Assembly: GCA_028280635.1 (NCBI GenBank)
Contig: JANQLM010000079.1
Location: 1-55,095 of the forward strand
DNA length: 55,095 nucleotides
Source: Halieaceae bacterium
Lineage (GTDB): Bacteria; Pseudomonadota; Gammaproteobacteria; Pseudomonadales; Halieaceae
Reading direction: 5' to 3'
In this document: positions 52,884 through 55,095 of the stretch, in pieces
Numbering within the stretch: the stretch's first letter is position 1
How the letters are laid out: every line of letters starts with the position of its first letter
Notes under the pieces: model-generated
Seen by the model: only the letters and a program-made list of their open reading frames with translations
The model's database searches: none
Told to the model about the DNA's origin: nothing
Program-made: the position numbers and the translations under genes

Positions 52884-53887
52884 AACCAAGGCTGAGCGTA
52901 TGCATTGCCAACTACCAGGGAGCGGCGGTCATAGAGCGCTGCCTGGACGCGGTGCTCGCGCAGCAGTGCAGCTTTGAGTTTGAAGTCATTGTCCACGACG
53001 ACGCTTCCAGCGATGGCTCCGGCGATACCGTGGCGGCGAAGTACCCTGGCGTGCGCCTGCTGCGCAGTGAGCGCAACCTCGGCTTTTGCGAAAGCAACAA
53101 CCGCATGGTCGCTGCTGCCGACGGCGAATTCCTGCTACTGCTGAACAACGACACCCGGCTTCACCCCGGCAGCCTGCAGGCACTGATGGATACCGCTCAG
53201 CAACAGCCCAACACCGGTGTACTAAGCCTGCCCCAGTTCGATATGCAGAGCAGCGAACTGCTGGACCGGGGCATGTTGCTGGACCTGTTCGCCAACCCCA
53301 TCCCCTGCCTGGAACCGGCCCCGGAAGTGGCCACCGTGATGGGTAGCTGCCTGTGGATACGCCGCTCGCTGTGGGATCAGCTGGACGGCTTTCCGGCCTG
53401 GTTTGGCTCCATGGCCGAAGACATGTACCTGTGCACGCGGGTGAGGCTGTTGGGCTTAAAGGTTCGGGTTATCGAGAACGGCGGCTACGATCACGTGGTG
53501 GGACATTCCTTCGGCGGCGGCAAAGTCGACAACAACCGCCTGGCCACCTCCTACCGCCGGCGCCGACTCAGCGAGCTCAACAAGAACCGGGTGATTGCCT
53601 GCTGCTACCCCGCACCGGCACATATACTCGTGCTGGGTCTGCAGTGCCTGCTGCTGAGCGCCGAGGGAGTCGCCCTGGCGCTCATAAAGCGCTCATTCAA
53701 ACCGCTTCGGGAGGTCTACCTGCCAGGTATTGCCGGCATTCTCGGGGATATTCCGCGGCTGAGGCGCGAACGCCGTCAATGTATGGGTGAGCGCAGTGTC
53801 AGCTTCGCCGACTTCTTCACCACGATTCGCCTGCGCCATCACAAACTCACCCTGCTGATAAGACACGGCATACCGACCATTTCCTGA
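52880..53887 (+). CDS. Glycosyltransferase family 2
   Basis: 335 aa from ATG 52880 (ATGA overlap). The GT-A core opens LSVCIANYQGA, with HDDASSDGS and LLLNNDTRL (the metal-binding D-x-D-like site) as nucleotide-sugar motifs, as in rhamnosyltransferase-type enzymes. A hydrophobic stretch near residue 250 may be a membrane anchor. It is third in the glycan operon. Confidence 0.87.
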   Translation: MKPRLSVCIANYQGAAVIERCLDAVLAQQCSFEFEVIVHDDASSDGSGDTVAAKYPGVRLLRSERNLGFCESNNRMVAAADGEFLLLLNNDTRLHPGSLQALMDTAQQQPNTGVLSLPQFDMQSSELLDRGMLLDLFANPIPCLEPAPEVATVMGSCLWIRRSLWDQLDGFPAWFGSMAEDMYLCTRVRLLGLKVRVIENGGYDHVVGHSFGGGKVDNNRLATSYRRRRLSELNKNRVIACCYPAPAHILVLGLQCLLLSAEGVALALIKRSFKPLREVYLPGIAGILGDIPRLRRERRQCMGERSVSFADFFTTIRLRHHKLTLLIRHGIPTIS

Positions 53888-53914
53888 CAGCGCTATCGCC
53901 GCCGGGAAGGCTGC

Positions 53915-54781
53915 TCAGAGCCCGTCATCCTTGTACATCAGGTTGGTGATCTGCTCGGAGATGAGCCCGATCAGGAATACGATGATGGAGGACACAAACA
54001 GCAACAGACTCATATTGGTAAAGCGACCCGCCGTCAGATAGGTGTACAGGTAGTAGCCCAGGCCCGACGCAAAAATCCCCGCGGAGATCGGGAAAAACAG
54101 CTTCAGGGGCGAGTACAGCGTGCCAATCTTGAAGATGATGAGCAGGAAGCGGACGCCGTCGCGCCACAGCTTGATGTGACTCTTGCCGACCCGCTCCCTG
54201 CAGTCGATGGGATGAAACGCAACCGGATAGCCGGCACGGAAAAACGCCATGGTCGAGGTGGTGGGATAGGAAAAGCCGTTGGGCAGCAGATAGAGAAACG
54301 AAAGAAACTTGTCCCGACGCACGGCCCGCATGCCGGAGGTCAGGTCGGGGATTCTGTGGCCAACCATCCAGCTGGCAAACATATTGTAGAGAGTATTCGC
54401 GCCCCAGCGCGCCATGCTGGCCTGGGCCGCGGCGCCCTGGCGAACACCGACCACCAGGTCATAGCCCTCCTCAAGCCTGGACAGCAGGCCGGCCACGTCA
54501 TGGGCGCGGTGCTGGCCGTCGCCGTCCATGAAAACAATTACATCACCAGCGGCCTGGCGAGCACCGGATTTTATGGCGGCGCCATTGCCCTTGGAATACG
54601 GATGACGGACCACCTGCGCGCCTTCGCGCTCGGCAACGTCCGCCGTGTCGTCCTCTGAGCCGTCGTCCACCACGATGATCTCCGCATCGGCATGCGCGGC
54701 GCGCAGCTCCGGTAGCAGAGCGGCGAGGCCCTGCGCTTCATTCTTGGCCGGAATCACAATCGAAAGTGCATCCGCGGTCAT
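53915..54781 (-). CDS. Membrane glycosyltransferase 2 (DPM1/polyprenyl-phosphate type)
   Basis: 288 aa. The N-terminal GT-A domain has IVIPAKNEAQG, IIVVDDGSEDDT and FMDGDGQHRAHD. Two C-terminal membrane helices (LKLFFPISAGIFASGLGYYLYTYL and LLLFVSSIIVFLIGLISEQITNLMY) match enzymes that load a sugar on undecaprenyl or dolichyl phosphate. Start ATG 54781 overlaps the TGA of the TPR gene. It is convergent with the other glycan genes. Confidence 0.9.
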   Translation of the reverse strand: MTADALSIVIPAKNEAQGLAALLPELRAAHADAEIIVVDDGSEDDTADVAEREGAQVVRHPYSKGNGAAIKSGARQAAGDVIVFMDGDGQHRAHDVAGLLSRLEEGYDLVVGVRQGAAAQASMARWGANTLYNMFASWMVGHRIPDLTSGMRAVRRDKFLSFLYLLPNGFSYPTTSTMAFFRAGYPVAFHPIDCRERVGKSHIKLWRDGVRFLLIIFKIGTLYSPLKLFFPISAGIFASGLGYYLYTYLTAGRFTNMSLLLFVSSIIVFLIGLISEQITNLMYKDDGL

Positions 54782-55095
54782 TGCGCTGCTCCTTGGTAGT
54801 CGGACAGTACCTGCAGGTTAACCCGCTCCTGCTCGTTCAGCAGGCCCTGGTCCCGCGCCTGCTTCAAGCTGACCAGGGTCGCCCGGTATTCAGCGTCCCT
54901 GCCCAGCAAAGCAGTGAAGTATAAACGCATCATCAGCGCCTTGAGGTCATTGGGGGAGCGCTGCAGCAGGGCATCCACGTGCCGGAGCGCGGGTTCATGG
55001 CGTTCCAGGTGGTTTTCCAGTAACGCCAGGGACAGGAAAAGCTTGGGCGTGACGATGTCCGGGGTCTGCTCCAGCAGAAGCCCTCCCCAGTGCTG
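54778..55095 (-). CDS. TPR-like protein (5' end beyond right edge)
   Basis: Only the last 105 residues are in the window; the frame is open to the right edge with no stop. Helical repeats of the tetratricopeptide type are suggested by ALRHVDALLQRSPNDLKALM and TLVSLKQARDQG. Its stop overlaps the start of the membrane glycosyltransferase, so the two are co-translated. Such proteins often scaffold surface-glycan assembly. Confidence 0.65.
   Translation of the reverse strand, partial: QHWGGLLLEQTPDIVTPKLFLSLALLENHLERHEPALRHVDALLQRSPNDLKALMMRLYFTALLGRDAEYRATLVSLKQARDQGLLNEQERVNLQVLSDYQGAAQ

Overview
The window is about 55 kb of densely packed, GC-rich bacterial chromosome. No rRNA, tRNA, CRISPR array, transposase or phage gene was seen. 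AmpD/AmpE, malate synthase G, TrmH, YajQ, a BtuB-type receptor under a cobalamin riboswitch, several TonB-dependent receptors, sulfatases and lipid or steroid-type oxidative enzymes point to a heterotrophic, probably marine, gammaproteobacterium (Halieaceae/Cellvibrionales-like). That placement is inferred from gene content, not from a marker-gene comparison.

Left part (1-13,000): an ALDH16-like double aldehyde dehydrogenase runs in from the left edge, followed by a secreted transglutaminase-like/TPR protein. A long minus-strand block, read from high to low coordinates, has an OYE/2,4-dienoyl-CoA reductase-like flavoprotein, TrmH, a 58-aa membrane protein, an EamA exporter, a sulfotransferase, and then CysC and Sat. 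Sat and CysC make PAPS, the donor for the sulfotransferase. A TonB-dependent receptor diverges from this block across a 16-bp palindrome and ends at a clear intrinsic terminator.

13,000-19,900: an epimerase and a GAF/GGDEF-like protein with a ruined active site lie on the minus strand. Divergent from them is a thiamine-uptake operon: TPP riboswitch, TonB-dependent receptor, PnuC-type permease and thiamine-kinase-like phosphotransferase. Small exported or membrane proteins of unknown role follow.

19,900-26,700: an aromatic aminotransferase and a long-form phenylalanine 4-monooxygenase are divergent from an Lrp/AsnC regulator. Next come a cupin protein and a three-gene operon of a Rieske oxygenase (KshA-like) with two MaoC-fold hydratase subunits, suggestive of steroid or similar CoA-thioester catabolism. 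YajQ and PanE follow.

27,600-36,000: a cobalamin locus has a compact cobalamin riboswitch, BtuB, two paralogous small membrane proteins flanking a BtuF-fold protein that cannot have a signal peptide, a YhhN protein and, further on, a PduO-type adenosyltransferase. No BtuC or BtuD is present, so the locus may encode a non-ABC cobalamin import route. This is my main candidate for an undescribed system. Between YhhN and the adenosyltransferase is a translationally coupled pair: an FHA-containing sigma54 activator with two C-terminal Fis-type helices and a membrane Ser/Thr kinase.

36,000-55,095: an SDR, AmpE/AmpD, a decayed alkaline-phosphatase-superfamily gene, two related exported sulfatases bracketing an AraC regulator, an LCM-type methyltransferase, NadC, RraA, a 580-aa acyl-CoA dehydrogenase with a divergent LysR regulator, malate synthase G, and a surface-glycan cluster (GT4, epimerase, GT2, membrane GT2, TPR protein) running off the right edge.
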